The translations under genes and the position numbers were made by a program. From contig NW_022985069.1 in the NCBI RefSeq assembly GCF_010015585.1, positions 668,046 through 732,045 on the forward strand: 64,000 bases of DNA, in the 5' to 3' direction. This stretch comes from Eremomyces bilateralis CBS 781.70 (taxonomy: Eukaryota > Ascomycota > Dothideomycetes > Eremomycetales > Eremomycetaceae). The notes under the pieces are model-generated. The model saw only the letters and a program-made list of their open reading frames with translations. It was not told where the DNA came from and did no database searches. How positions within the stretch are numbered: position 1 is the stretch's first letter; each line of letters opens with the position of its first letter. Positions 31,601 through 44,254 of the stretch are shown here, piece after piece.

Positions 31601-34594
31601 AGGGGCTTCTGCAGACATATTTGTCCGAGTACGAGGAAGAGCGAGCATATGGTCACCTATCCTTGGGCCGGTCATTCGCCATTGAATTGGGCTCCACAAT
31701 TCCAACGACCGATCAGCGTCTCAATGCCATTGATCCCCAACCAACGTTGGGCGTGAATACAGCATCGGATTTCGTTGCACAGTACACCATCCGCCAAGGA
31801 TACCGATTCGTCGGACTTGATGGTACCCAGGATCGCGCTCATGGGGGTTGGTTGCCTCCCGATGCGGATACGATGATCCGGACGAATGCAAAACTAGACC
31901 GCTCCATGGAGGATGCCGAGAGCCTTCTCGCCGACGTCGAAAACCGGACGCTCAATCACAAGGTTGTTGCTGTGGACGAGCTTCGTGATGTGCTACGTCG
32001 CGCTGGAGCTTTGCTTTGCAAGAGTGAAAAGGATCAATGCGCCATTGTGCATCACCTTGTCGGTATCCCGTTCGCTCTTTTCACGAAGCAATCCATCAAA
32101 CTCGGCATCTCGCTTTGGACTGGTGTCATTAAAGAGAACCCTCGAATGGAATCCAGGATCATCGTGGAGGTGGCTGAGAATTGGGAGACCAAAATCCACA
32201 GGCGAGTGGGCTTGTTTAATAAGGACCTCCACCATCCCAACCCTTTCTATTTGAGGCAAGAATTTGCGCCGTCAGACAAAGAATTGATCGCGAAAAAGCA
32301 AGCGGCTGTCTACAATGCGATTGCCCCCCACTTCCGCTTGCTCCAGTTCTTCCTAAGCCATTTCGGAGCATCGCGACATAGCACGCCTCAGATGCGACGG
32401 ATATACCTGCGTCTCGTCCACCTTTCTCTGGATGCGATGGAATTCATTGCTGACCATCCCCTCGCCCGAGAAGCGCATCTCCACCTCGTTCTTCTTGCTT
32501 GTCAACTTCTTCAGCACTTCCCCGGCCTTGGTTTCCCGGGCCGCTGGAGACTTTTGGACCGCATCCTAACGGCCGGGCTCGCTTGGTTTTCCAACCCCCC
32601 AAGGTGGTCATTCGGTGGTAATAGACTGCAAATCAAAGCGGAGACGCATCTCATTGAATCCGTGCGGCACGCTCTTCAGAATCAGACGGCCATAGATGCC
32701 AATGTCGCCGGTGCTCTGAGAGCCAAGAAAGAGTTACTTCAAATGTTGCTCTCGGATGAGCAAATGCGGTTGCTCGTTTGGCTCTTCCCAATAGACTACG
32801 AGAATAGGCACTTCTTCTCGTCATCAGCAGCTCGAGAAACTCCACCCGAGACTACACTGGTCAATGCCGTGCGGACTGCCTGGGCGTACAAGCCTTCTGT
32901 TGCAATCAACCTGGTGCAACGGTTTCATTCCCAAGCACTATTGCGTGAAGTCCGCTGGCTCGTTCTCAATTTCCCTGAGAAGACCTTGGATCTTCCGGAT
33001 GCGTTGGAGGTCTTGCTTGGTCCCTCGATGCCAACCGATGTGTCTTTCCAGTTGAAGTATCTTTTGTACTGGGCGCCAGTGAATCCCATGACTGCTGTTA
33101 CTTACTTTCTCCCGGCATATGGCAACCATCCGTTCATTGTTCAGTACGCCATGCGCGCTTTGGAGAGCCATTCGGTCGATATCACGTTCTTTTACGTTCC
33201 GCAAATCGTGCAGACTCTTCGGTATGATGTACTGGAATACGTGGAGCGGTATATTGTCGAGACTGCCAAGTTCTCGCAGCTCTTTGCCCATCAGATCATC
33301 TGGAACATGAAAGCGAATGCTTATAAAGACGATAACAGCGAGATTGTAAGCACAACACTCCTATCTTTGTACTGAGAAAATACTGACTTGCCAGCCTGAC
33401 CCAATCAAACCCAACCTTGACAAGGTTATGGGCAGCCTGATCTCAAGCTTTAGCCCGGAAGACCGCACTTTCTATGAGAAGGAATTCTCTTTCTTTAACG
33501 ACGTGACCGACATTTCTGGAAAGCTGAAGCCCTACATCAAGAGAAGCAAGCAGGAGAAGAAGGAAAAGATTGAAGAGGAGCTACGCAAGATCAAAGTTGA
33601 GGTCGGTGTTTACTTACCTAGCAACCCAGATGGCGTTGTGATTGGGATCGATCGGAAATCTGGCAAGCCCCTACAAAGCCATGCGAAGGCGCCATACATG
33701 GCGACGTTCCGCATCAAGAAAGAATCCCCACAGATCCAGGCCGTGGACGAGGAGCAGAATGGCAAGGCTCTCACGAACGGCAATTCGCCACTACAGAAGC
33801 ATCACACCGAATCTTGGCAATCGGCAATTTTCAAAGTTGGAGATGACTGCCGACAGGATGTTTTGATCTTGCAGATTATTTCTGCATTCCGAGGGATCTT
33901 CCACGATGTGGGACTGGACGTTTTCGTATTCCCGTACCGAGTCACTGCAACGGCTCCTGGCTGCGGTGTCATCGATGTGCTCCCCAACTCCATCTCACGA
34001 GACATGCTCGGCCGCGAGGCTGTCAACGGGCTCTACGATTATTTTGTCTCCAAATACGGCGGGGAAGATTCCATCCGCTTCCAAGAAGCGCGCAGCAACT
34101 TCGTGAAGAGCATGGCAGCATATAGCATCATTTCCTACCTCCTGCAGCTCAAAGACCGCCACAATGGCAACATCATGATTGACGACGCCGGCCACATCAT
34201 CCACATCGACTTCGGCTTCTGCTTCGACATCGCGCCCGGCGGCGTCCGATTTGAGCGGGCCCCATTCAAGCTCACGCCGGAGATGATCTCCGTGATGGGC
34301 GGCTCGGTTAACTCGCAATCATACCGCTGGTTTGAGGAGCTGTCCATCAAGGCTTTCCTCGCCTCTCGCCGGCACTGTGAGCATTTGGTGCACATGGTCA
34401 CGGTCATGTTGGAAAGCAGTTTGCCATGTTTCAAGCCGCAGACCATTCAGCATTTTCGAGATCGGTTTGTGTTGGAGAAGTCGGAGACAGAGGCTGCGGA
34501 CTTCATGAAGGGCATGATCCAACGTAGCTATCATAGTTATTCGACGAAGGGGTACGATTGGTTCCAGTTGATGACGAACGGGATCCCGTATTAG
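28604..34594 (+). CDS. STT4: phosphatidylinositol 4-kinase Stt4 (type III alpha)
   Basis: Four exons: 28604-28611, 28662-28836, 28894-33345, 33395-34594; 1944 residues, the usual Stt4 size. Exon 1 is only 8 bases (ATGCGCAG). Joined to exon 2 it gives MRSIRRQALEKLAALS, the typical Stt4 N-terminus, so the tiny exon is supported by frame and homology. A long helical-repeat region precedes a PIK helical domain (around 1300-1500). The kinase domain lies in exon 4 with SAIFKVGDDCRQDVL (ATP site), catalytic LKDRHNGNIM near residue 1799 and HIDFGFCFDIAPGG near 1817. Ends in TNGIPY. Stt4 makes PI4P at the plasma membrane and feeds PI(4,5)P2 synthesis. Base composition is even along exon 3, unlike many neighbours. 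Confidence 0.95.
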
Positions 34595-34905
34595 GCGGGG
34601 AGTTGCTGTCTTGGTGGAGAGAAATTTCAAAACCTTACGTTTTTCTATTATACCCTATTATAATTCGATATCTACCTCCTATAAATACTTATGACTTTGA
34701 AACCGCGATGGGAGTAATTTCACCTTCATTTTAGATCTAGGCAGAGCCAACACGAAATTTGGTGATATCACGTGACCGAATCTCAAACGAGCCACAGGCG
34801 TGTGGGGCTCAAAATTCGAGGAAATTCCACCTCACGTTAAGAGTTAAGATCTCAACCCCACGACAACGCTTTCGCCTTTCACGACCACCACGATCAACCG
34901 CAACC
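34595..34905. other. spacer between STT4 and the eIF3b gene
   Basis: About 310 bases: a 3' A/T-rich part and then the leader of the eIF3b gene. The 147-codon frame starting at 34759 only extends the true start and is not used. Confidence 0.4.
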
Positions 34906-37200
34906 ATGGCGCCCAGCTACGATAACCTCCAGGACGAAGAGCTCATCGATGAAGATGATATCGATTTCACAGACCTGCGAGAGCAATATGAAGTGCGACT
35001 GGAGGAAGGGCTCGATACATTCGTCGTCGTGGATGGCCTGCCAAAGGTCCCGGCAGACAGCCGAGTAAAGCTCACGAAGTTCCTGTTAAGGAAATTGAAT
35101 GCGGTGGGTACCGCGACGGAAGAAGGCACCTTCATGCCGCTGGACGATTCCAATACTACACTGGGGTATGATCCGTTTGACTCTCGCCTAGACTCTATCT
35201 AACATCAATGAAGATTTGCCTTCGTCGAGTTCTCCTCACCCAAAGAAGCAGTCGCGGCGATTAAGGCTTTCAACGGCACCCCATTAGACAAGAAACATAC
35301 CATCGCCATCAACAAGCTCACCGACATCGATCGATATGGCAGGGAAGGTCGCGTTGAGGAAGAATATGTCCCACCAACAATCGAAGACTTCCAGGAGAGA
35401 GAGCACCTCCGATGGTGGCTCAGCGATCCGGATGCGCGGGATCAGTTCGTCATGTTCCGGGGAGACAACGTCGGCGTTTTCTGGAACGAGAAGGATGACC
35501 CACCGGAGGTGATCGTAGACCGACCCAACTGGACCGAGATGTTCGTGCAATGGTCGCCGCTAGGAACATACCTCACCTCAATACATCAACAGGGTGTACA
35601 GATTTGGGCCGGCAAATCATGGACTCGGCAGAGACGGTTCGCACATCCGTTCGTCAACCTGATCGATTTCTCTCCCAATGAAAATTACCTGGTCACTTGG
35701 TCGCATCGTCCGATCGCCGTCGATGAGAACAATCCCGGTCCGATGTCTATGGAGGAAGACGGAAAGAACTATATCATCTGGGACGTCGAGACCGGCAAGC
35801 CTCTACGATCGTTTGTTACTCTGGATATCCCGGGACCCCCCGATGAGAATGGCGAGCCGACCAAGAAGAAGCTTCAGTGGCCAGCTTTCAAATGGTCCGC
35901 AGACGACAAATACGTGGCACGCATGACCTTCGGTCAGTCAATATCAGTGTACGAGACCCCACGGATGAACATGCTTGATAAAGCGTCCATCAAGATCGAA
36001 GGCGTACAAGACTTCGAGTGGGCTCCAGCAACGGCAAAACGCGAGAGCATCAAAACGTATGAGCAGCTGCTCTGCTATTGGACCCCGGAACTTGGAAGCA
36101 ATCCTGCAAAGGTCGGCTTGATGACCCTTCCATCCAAAGAAATTGTCCGAACGAGGAACCTTTTCAATGTCTCAGATGCCAAGCTCCACTGGCAATCACA
36201 AGGACAGTATCTTTGCGTCAAGGTTGACCGACATTCGAAGTCAAAGAAGTCGCTCGCCACAAACCTCGAGATCTTCCGTATCCAGGAGAAGGGCGTCCCG
36301 GTCGAAGTTGTCGATTCTCTCAAAGACACCGTCATTAACTTCGCTTGGGAGCCGAAGGGCGACCGGTTCGTTCTCATCACTGCTGGCGAGATCCCTCAAT
36401 CAGCCGCCGTTCCACCCAAGACATCCGTTGTTTTCTTCTGCCCCGAGAAGGCCAAGGGCAATGCCGTTGGCAACTTCAAACATATCCGCACCATCGAAAA
36501 GAAGAACAGCAACGCCATCTACTGGTCGCCGAGGGGACGATTCGTCGTCATTGCCACCGTACACTCGCAGCAAAGCTTCGAGCTCGACTTCTGGGATATG
36601 GACTTCGAGGGCGAGAAAGACGAGAAAGATAAGGATCTCACGGCTAACTTGCAGCTGATGAACACGGCGGAGCACTACGGCATCACAGACGCAGAATGGG
36701 ACCCGACCGGTCGCTTCGTCGCAACATCCGCGAGTATCTGGAAGCATACCGTAAGTACCATTGCTAAAACCCTATTTCCCGCACCGTAAACTAACAAACC
36801 CCAGGCTGAAAATGGATACCACCTCTACGACTTCAAAGGCACCGCCCTCCGCGAAGAACCCCTCGAGCGCTTCAAGCAATTCGCCTGGCGCCCCCGCCCC
36901 CCGACCCTCCTCACCAAGGAAGAGCAGAAGCACATCCGCCGCAACCTCCGCGAATACTCGAAGATCTTTGACCCGCAGGATCTGCTCCGGAAGAACAAGG
37001 CGTCGCGTGCGATCATCGAGCAGCGGCGGCGTCTGTTGGACGAGTGGCTGGCGTGGCGCGAGCAGGTGGAGGAGGAGCTGCACGATGAGGTCGCGGCGGG
37101 TTTGCCGGACATTGCGGAGGTGGTGGACGATGGGAAGAATGAGGTGATTGAGGAGATTGTGGAGGAGATTATTGATGAGACGGAGGAGATCATCGCGTGA
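34906..37200 (+). CDS. PRT1: translation initiation factor eIF3 subunit b (Prt1)
   Basis: Three exons: 34906-35165, 35214-36750, 36805-37200; 730 residues. The start [13 protein letters not shown] has a CAACCATGG context. An acidic N-terminus leads into an [11 protein letters not shown] (RNP2-like) and, across intron 1, [13 protein letters not shown] (RNP1). A beta-propeller of the eIF3b type follows: [50 protein letters not shown]-type blades ending with [15 protein letters not shown]. The C-terminal part after intron 2 is charged and helical ([12 protein letters not shown]-like, ending in [15 protein letters not shown]). eIF3b scaffolds the eIF3 complex and holds it on the 40S subunit during scanning, in the cytoplasm. 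Convergent with the Sac/5-phosphatase gene. Confidence 0.95.
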
Positions 37201-37433
37201 GGGTGAGGGATACTGTCTTCGCGATAAAACGGGCGGATAGTGAGTTGTAACGTTGTTTCATTCGGCCTAGCCGTCATAGTCATGGAGCAAGGAAGGTCAT
37301 CGCAAAAGAGATTCGTGGAACCCTGCATGGACATAGATAGGCATAATCGCATTGTGACCATTCCGTCGTGTGTGCATCTAATTCTACAAACGCCGTGCGC
37401 GAGACTTTTCGTACCGAGGCAATCCAGTGCCTG

Positions 37434-40400
37434 CTATCTGCCGCTCGGCGTTAATACCTCCCAGCTTTGCAACTCTTCCATCCCCGTCTCATCCGCTTCG
37501 TCCATCAAGTCTTTCGTCGCGGCTCCTCGGGACGGCAACCCCGGCCTGTCTGCATCCTTGGACTGGATATTGGTAGTGACAGATCTTCTAGGGGGTGGTG
37601 GAGCAGGAGCTGTCGATTGGTCTTCCGCGCCATCTCCTTGTACCGTGACTCGGGGATGTGACTCTATGTGCTGGGGTAAAGATGGCGAATGGTGTACCGT
37701 AAAAGATGACTGTCGGAACGCCTCTGGTTTTCGGGGGATTGTTGGCGCCGTCTTGGTTGACGAGACGCTCTGTGGACTAGATGGTGTTGTGGACTGGCTG
37801 TGAATGGGTATCGGCTGCGTTCGCAGCGATTGTGCGGGTGACGACGTTGCTTGCGACCGACGCGGAGCAGGCGGTGTCGGAGTATTAGACTTGCCATTCG
37901 AAATGGAAGTCTGGGACGACGAGGAGTGGTATGGCGGAGGCAGTTTCCGTGGAATCTGCTTTGGAGGCGAATGCATGTCCATATCTAAGTTCGACGGCGA
38001 GATCCGGACCCAGTCGGGCTCTGAAGTAGGCGCGAATGGATTTGATGGACGGTTCGGATTCAAGGAATATTCCTTTCCAGGCGCCTTCACCGTCACGCGG
38101 GCAAGCGCGCCGTTATCCAGCCACCACTTCCGGCGGTCCGAGCTCGCGGGAGGAAGACCCGGCTCGATGCTCTCGTATCCGATCAGGTCCTCGTCGTCGG
38201 TGTCTTCCTCGTTGGTGTTGGCGGTACGGTCGCCGACGGTTGTGCGGCGGTGGTTGTACAGCTCTGCGCTGAGCTTGTCTTTGATGCCCTCATCGACCAA
38301 ACTAACGTCGCATTCGAAGGTGGCGTAGACGGGGCGGTGGTCGGAGGAGAGGAGGGGGACGGAGTTGTAGTGGATTTGGCGGATGTTGGTGCCTTTACGG
38401 AGGACTCGGTCGCACCACGCCGGAATGCGCTGCTTCTCACTGTTATGTGTTAGCTGAGGTTCCGAATATGTCGGCTAATAAGCTTACGAGGTATCATATC
38501 TCTCTGTCCCGATATCGAAGCGATACGTGGGAAGGAAGGTTATCCGCGCTTCGGAGTAGTACTGGAACACCAGTCCAGCAACCATTTGGATGTTCAGCTA
38601 GTCAGGTAAGCGATGTTCTAGAGAGACTCGGATAATCTTACCTGATCATTCACGTAAAGCGTCTCCAGGTCGCCCGCTGAGATTAGCTTTCGCACCTTCT
38701 CGTTCTCCAATCCGATCCTGTAGTTGAAGTCGCCCATCCAAATCACAGTATCATGGTCATCGATTAACCGGTTCCGCTGAAATCGCAACCCCTGGCTGAT
38801 CGTCTTGTAATCCCGATTTCGCTCCTCGTAGTTCGCAAACCCAGCTGCAAGATGGGCAGTGACCAAGCATATGGATGTATTCGCGTACTCCATGCGAATT
38901 GCCACCGCCCCTTTATTTCCCGCCATGCCCGACATCCCAGTCTTCTTCATGCTTGCCTCGACATTCTTGATGTGTTTTAACGAGGCGGACTTGACGAAGA
39001 CCGAGAGTGACGCCCCCACAAGCTGTCCACCTCTCAGAAGCACGTACTCATCCTGTCCTTCTTTTGTGGTCATTCTGTTCAATGCCTTGAGCACCGACAA
39101 CTCCCAGTCCTTCCGTCTTTCCGGGTCCGTCGACATGATCTGCTGCGGGCTAAGCTCCACGATTTCCTGAAAACCCACGGCGAAGATCTCCGGAAAATGT
39201 TTGTCAGGATACAGCCACATTCCCAGATCCTCGTTGATGCCATCGGTTCTTCCGTTTAGATTGAACGTCCCGGCCCAGATGTTGATCAACTCTTTGGAGC
39301 TGTACTCGGATGCTCGTCGATTCATCTCATTGATGACCCAGTCGTTGATCGGGTCGTATAACACAATCGGCTGCTGCCCCATCAAGCGTCCGAGAAGCAT
39401 GTCCATCGTGTTCTGACGGCCTTTGTCCGCAAAGTTGTTCACATACAATCGATGGGCGCTTTTCCGTGCGTCTGCAATGGCGCCTGCAAAGGACATCTTT
39501 CCCAGTCGAGTAAAGGACGATTTTAGAGCCCCTGTTCCGGCGTAAATTTTCGAGAGATGATCGCCATTGTCTGCCCAAAGGCTGTTGTGCCTCATCCAAA
39601 AATCCGATGTCCCACGTTCCTTGTGATGGAAGAAGAACAGTTCCAAAGCCAGTTGGCTGATGATCGTCTGCACCAAGTTGGTACGATCAAGGCAGTCGAG
39701 GCAGTTCGTCCGGAAGACGCCATCTTGTTGAAGGGTCGGTGTATTGGATCGTACATATCTGGTCCGCTTCCCGTCGGTCTCGGATTCCCATTTCGTCAGG
39801 TAGTATGAGAAACTGTTCGCAGAATCTTCGATGTACTGTCGGATCATTTGCGCCGCTTCGTAGCCAGTGGGACCTTTTGTCTCCGCGTGGAAGTCATATA
39901 ACGTCTCTTTGAGGAGCCCATGGCCCTTTTCAGCTTCCGCTGCCCGCTTATTAAGCACACAGTTGTTAATATGCTGATGATATCTACCGGTAAGCTCCAG
40001 CTCCCCGGGTTTGTCGTTGCTCAGCAAGTTAACGACGTGGATGGGACCGTATGCGTACTCCAGTCCTTCAAAATGCTTGTCGAATGCAGGCTGCGTTGCT
40101 TCAATGGAACGACTTAAGGTGATCTTTTGTTGCCCCGGGATGAGGCTATTCGTCTGTTCCCAGAAGACGGGGACACTTCCACGGAGTTGGATGTAGGAAA
40201 AACAACTGCCGTCGGGTAGCCAGAAGATAGTTTCCGTCTCGACGAAGTTGGCGACATATCCATCGTCGTCAATGCCTCGCGCGTTGAATCGAGTACCCGC
40301 ACGTCGGCATGAGAGTCGAGATATCAAAGTCAATTGGGACGGCAATCCCGTGCGAGACGATACCATAGGGGAAGAGGATGCGGGAACAGGGAGAGTGAAG

Positions 40401-41243
40401 GCAAATCCTCGAATGGCAGACGTCATGATCTTTGAGTCGTCCAGCGCCCTCTTCTCACGAAGACCGAGACGTGCTCGGAAGTTGACCAACGGCTGGATCA
40501 TGAACGAATTCCACAGAAAGCCGTCATCAAGACTGTCCACGGACACAGGTACGTCTGCTGGCCTAGACTAACGTCAGTCATCTGCAAACATGCAAGCGCA
40601 TGGTAGCTTACCTGTCTTGGAGTCTCCTCGTGACATCGAAATCGGCGCTGTAATAGAACGTGCCGCTGCTCAGGAGCTTCTTCAATGTCAGGCACGGATG
40701 CTCCAGAATCGACTCTCGACGACCAGGACTCTGACTTCGCTCGAAGCCATCGTCGCCAAGGGTATCCGTTGGATACGGATTGATCTCCTCACTTAAAACA
40801 AAATCATAGTCCGTGCTACTTAGGCAGTCTGTTTTGATATCAGCTCAGGGCCATTGGCATTCAATATTATTCATTCATGGAGACGAACGGAACTCCACTG
40901 CGAGGATCTTCTGGACCGTCTCCGCCGGTCTGACGGTGGCGGCTTTCTGCGCCGCGCTGACCACGCACAGAAACACTTCATTCGCGATGGATATCAACCC
41001 AAGCGTCCCATGGACGGTCTGCGACGACAACGACCGATACTCCGAGAGGTCGACATCGTCGATTGACGAGAACTCGACGATGCACCGAAATGCGTTCGCG
41101 CCGCCGTTCACCAAGCTGGTCGACGACCCCGACGAGTTATTCTCCACCGACGACTCACTATGCCGTAGGATCAGAACGCTGGTGGCGGTCGCGAGCGCGA
41201 TCGCACGATGGGAGGAGTCTTTGATGAGGACCCGGATGGACAT
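37434..41243 (-). CDS. synaptojanin-type phosphoinositide phosphatase (Sac + 5-phosphatase)
   Basis: Five exons on the minus strand: 41243-40889, 40828-40612, 40562-38642, 38597-38488, 38439-37434; 1202 residues. The N-terminal MSIRVLIKDSSHRAIAL and VLILRHSE match Inp52/Inp53 starts. The Sac domain carries RTNCLDCLDRTN (C-x5-R catalytic loop) near residue 480. The inositol 5-phosphatase domain has IWAGTFNLNGR, FAVGFQEIVELSPQQ, WMGDFNYRIG near 800, and PAWCDRVL with SSDHRPVYA in exon 5. The tail (about 950-1202) is Pro/Ser-rich with PPPYHSSSS and PPPPRRS, likely SH3 ligands. Family members dephosphorylate PI(4,5)P2 and PI4P at endocytic sites and Golgi/endosomes. The full catalytic residues of both domains appear to be kept. 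Confidence 0.93.
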
Positions 41244-41798
41244 TTCCCGTTCCCTGCTCGTGGAGGGGAGGTTGCGGTTCGAGGTTGGGCGGCTTCAATC
41301 ATCATCCGGTGTTTGAAAAATTTCGGGGATCATTTCACGCGAGATTTCAGGCATGTAGGTGGGAATTCTGAGGATGAATATGCGGGCGTCGCTGGTGTAT
41401 TGAGCTGATCTGCAGGTTTTCGGTGAAGGGTCCGGGTTGCGTCAGCCTTGAGCTACAAATGCAAGATAGAGCTGAGACAAAGGAATGCTATACAAATTCT
41501 ATGCAATCGACCAATATACCGGTATATTAGGCTGGATAATATATTTATGTGCTATTTCGCTTGCAAGGGGAAGAATACACGCGAGTATAGACCGCATCTG
41601 ACTCCAGGAGAGCGGCAACGCCAACCAGAGCTGCTTTATCATTTGTAGACCGACGTTAGAGACAAACACCACTTGAGCAATATGCGCAAGCACAGATCTA
41701 CCAAATGATTTAAAGGCTGTCAGAACGGTCGAAATCCAATCCATTCTCTTAATCCAATCATATCTCATAAGCTCGTAAACCCGCTCACATCTACCAGC
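41244..41798. other. spacer between two minus-strand genes
   Basis: About 550 bases: the promoter of the Sac/5-phosphatase gene and the 3' region of the Arg/Ser-rich gene. No supported gene or repeat. Confidence 0.35.
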
Positions 41799-42416
41799 CT
41801 AATCATAGTACCTGCGATTCCCATGCTTATCAATATGGATCTCCGTCTCCCTCGTCCTCCGATACTCATCCCTCGGATCATGATACTCCTCCCTCACCCG
41901 ACTCCGACTCCGTGACCGTCCCCTACTAAAATCCGCCCCCCTCTCCTCCCTTGGCGCATCGATATACCGAAACGACTCGTAGTCCCCTCCACGGTGGCTC
42001 CTCGCCGGCGACACGTCCCGCTCATACCTCACCTCCCGCCTCTCATACCGATAATCATCCCGCTCCCGCCGAGGACTCGGCGACCGCATACTACTGACGC
42101 TGCTCCGCGGACTCGCATGCACATAGTGCACGTCGTGCGAATGCACGGGCGGCGGGGTCGGCGACTTGACGAAAACGGGGACCGGCTGCGGGGCGGGAAC
42201 CTTCAGCGGGGCGGCGGTGGGCACGGCGACGGTGGTGGGGATGGGGGTGTGGTAGTGGCCGGAGTGGCGGTGGTCGAGGTGGTGGTCGGAGTGGTGAGAG
42301 TGGACGGAGACGCGGGAGATGCGGCGGGGGGAGGCAGTGCGGTAGGTGGAGCGGCGGACGCGAGTGACACGGACAGGGGAGAGGTCGCGGTCTTCTTTGA
42401 CGTGGACGAGACACAT
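41799..42416 (-). CDS. Arg/Ser-rich protein of unknown function
   Basis: A single-exon protein of 205 residues starting MCLVHVKEDRDLSP. I do not recognise a domain. Visible features: a His-rich stretch (HSHHSDHHLDHRHSGHYH) near 40-58, a Pro-rich linker, SPSPRRERDDYRYERREVRY, RGRSRSRSR (an RS-like run), and a conserved-looking C-terminus, ETEIHIDKHGNRRYYD. RS runs occur in splicing and RNA-binding proteins, but there is no RRM. It is probably a nuclear or cytosolic disordered protein. The coding strand is G/C-skewed: C-rich in the 5' half and G/A-rich in the 3' half. Confidence 0.6.
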   Translation of the reverse strand: MCLVHVKEDRDLSPVRVTRVRRSTYRTASPRRISRVSVHSHHSDHHLDHRHSGHYHTPIPTTVAVPTAAPLKVPAPQPVPVFVKSPTPPPVHSHDVHYVHASPRSSVSSMRSPSPRRERDDYRYERREVRYERDVSPARSHRGGDYESFRYIDAPREERGADFSRGRSRSRSRVREEYHDPRDEYRRTRETEIHIDKHGNRRYYD

Positions 42417-43740
42417 TGGTGCGAGAGGATGGGTGGAAGGGGTTGAGGATCGGAGGGGGTTCGGAGGGGAAGCGCTTGGGCGGAAATCGGTAAGGCTGAG
42501 TGCGGATAAGGAGGCTGACTGAGGGCTGGCGACTCTCGTGGAGTAGCGAATGCAGGGATTTCAGGGGTTGAGTTAAAGAATGGATTTAGAGTAAGTTGCA
42601 ACAATATCAACGCGGTACTTTCGCTAAATCAAGAGCCGCGGCCCTCCAACTCCAAAATGTGGGAACTGAGTTGTGATGAAGTTAAGTTCAGTTTGGGGGC
42701 CGAAGCTCGAGGTTCAATGAGGAGAGGAATACGGCGTACTATAGATACCAGCGAAGGTAAGTACTTCGTTGCTAACTACCTTATGTTAGTTGGGACCTCA
42801 AGTTAAACGGAGCTTGCTCTGCTGTCAATTAAATATAGAAATGAGTTCATGTTGAGTCCAGTCCAGCCCATCAAGATTTCCATCCCTCTCCCGTCTCTTG
42901 ATGCATCCTGGCACTGATCGCGATATGGTACTCTATTCACTAAACCATGGACTACCTTCTCGCTGATACCATTGACAGTGACCGATGCGTGCTTGACGAA
43001 TTCAAATAGGTTGATAATAGAGTCTTACTGTACCTCACGTAGTGTATCCCTTCCGACCATAAGCTCAAGAACATACTCATGCTTAGGCTACTGGGCCAGA
43101 AGGCAAACCGCAGTCTGTCCACTGACATCAGTCCCGCTTCTCGACAAGCCTTGGGTTAGGCTCTGAAATATTACCACAGGTTCAAGTCGAAGTCTACTCT
43201 TCGGTTCTGCACGATCCTCCCGCTCTCTGATCAAAAGTGGGGCCAAGCTGGTCGACCGCCGATGTGTGTGGACGGTGAAATTTTACCAGCAGCTGATAGA
43301 GCTTTGGCGAGGTTGCATGACGCCAGTTTAAGCAGCTAGGGATGCGTGTAACATCCATGGCGTAATGGTGTAATTGACGACCAATCGACAAACCAGATTC
43401 TTAGGGACAATAGATGGTACTCTAGTCTCGACCGCCTATAGCGATCGGGAGGAATCCACGGCGAATTCAGATTAGATGGGAGAGCGGAGCGCACGCACTT
43501 GCAGGCAGAAGTCCATTACGATTCCAATCTGTCCGTGTCGTCGTCTTGGTGAACCAAACCATATCGAGAAAGTGTAGATGCAACCGAATCATCTTCCCGC
43601 TCCCGAGAATAAGGACGTGCTCAAGAAATGCCCCATCCACCAAAGAGATCCAACATCCCAACACACCCCAACGACTTCAAAATAACGCCATGAAGTAAGA
43701 AACCCAACATTACCACTCCCTACCCCTTTCCTCCCCCACT
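42417..43740. other. intergenic, no supported gene
   Basis: About 1.3 kb with only short frames (60-65 codons) and no motif. It holds the promoter of the Arg/Ser-rich gene on the left and the 3' region of the DUF3602 gene on the right. Confidence 0.35.
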
Positions 43741-44254
43741 TCACGGCTTCTTCTCTCCCTGCCCCATCAACTTCCCCAAAAACTCCTTCCCCTTCTCCAC
43801 AATCCCCTCCTCCTTCACCGGCTTCTTCTCTGCCCTCTCCACCTTCTCCCCTCCCACATTCGCCGCGCCGCCGCGCCCCGTATGATACACCTCCGGGTCG
43901 CCGCGCGGCACGGGCCCGACGTCCTGCGCGGCGCGTGCGATCTCGGGGTGTGCGGGGTCGTTCTTCGCGATGTTGCCAGAGCCGCCGCGCCCGGTGGTGT
44001 AATGGTCGGTTTTGATGGAGGGAGTGACGAAGTTGGAGGGGTCGGCGGGGGGGTGGGTGTCGGTGGCGATGTTGCCTGGGGGGGATTAGTTGGGGTGGTG
44101 GAGTGAAGGGGGTATGAAGGTGGGGAGACGATGAGATGCTCGATGAGGGGGATTGAAGGAGTCGAGGGAATGGAAACGGGTTGTGTGGAAGTGAATGGGG
44201 CTACTTACCGGCACCACCTCGTCCATGCGAGTGCTTTGGAACGTCCTCTGCCAT
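43741..44254 (-). CDS. DUF3602 / Par32-like small protein
   Basis: Two exons on the minus strand, 44254-44209 and 44075-43741, with a 133-base intron; 126 residues. The protein starts MAEDVPKHSHGRGGAGNI and carries three RGG(A/S)(G/A)N repeats (GRGGAGNI, GRGGSGNI, GRGGAANV), the hallmark of DUF3602. The C-terminus is Lys/Glu-rich (EKPVKEEGIVEKGKEF-like) and ends GQGEKKP. Yeast Par32, a member, is a phosphoprotein of the TORC1 response that regulates ammonium transporters; the role here is inferred at most. The intron splits the last Gly codon of the first GGAG-N motif; without splicing, a stop follows one codon later (GGT AAG TAG). No signal peptide. Confidence 0.75.
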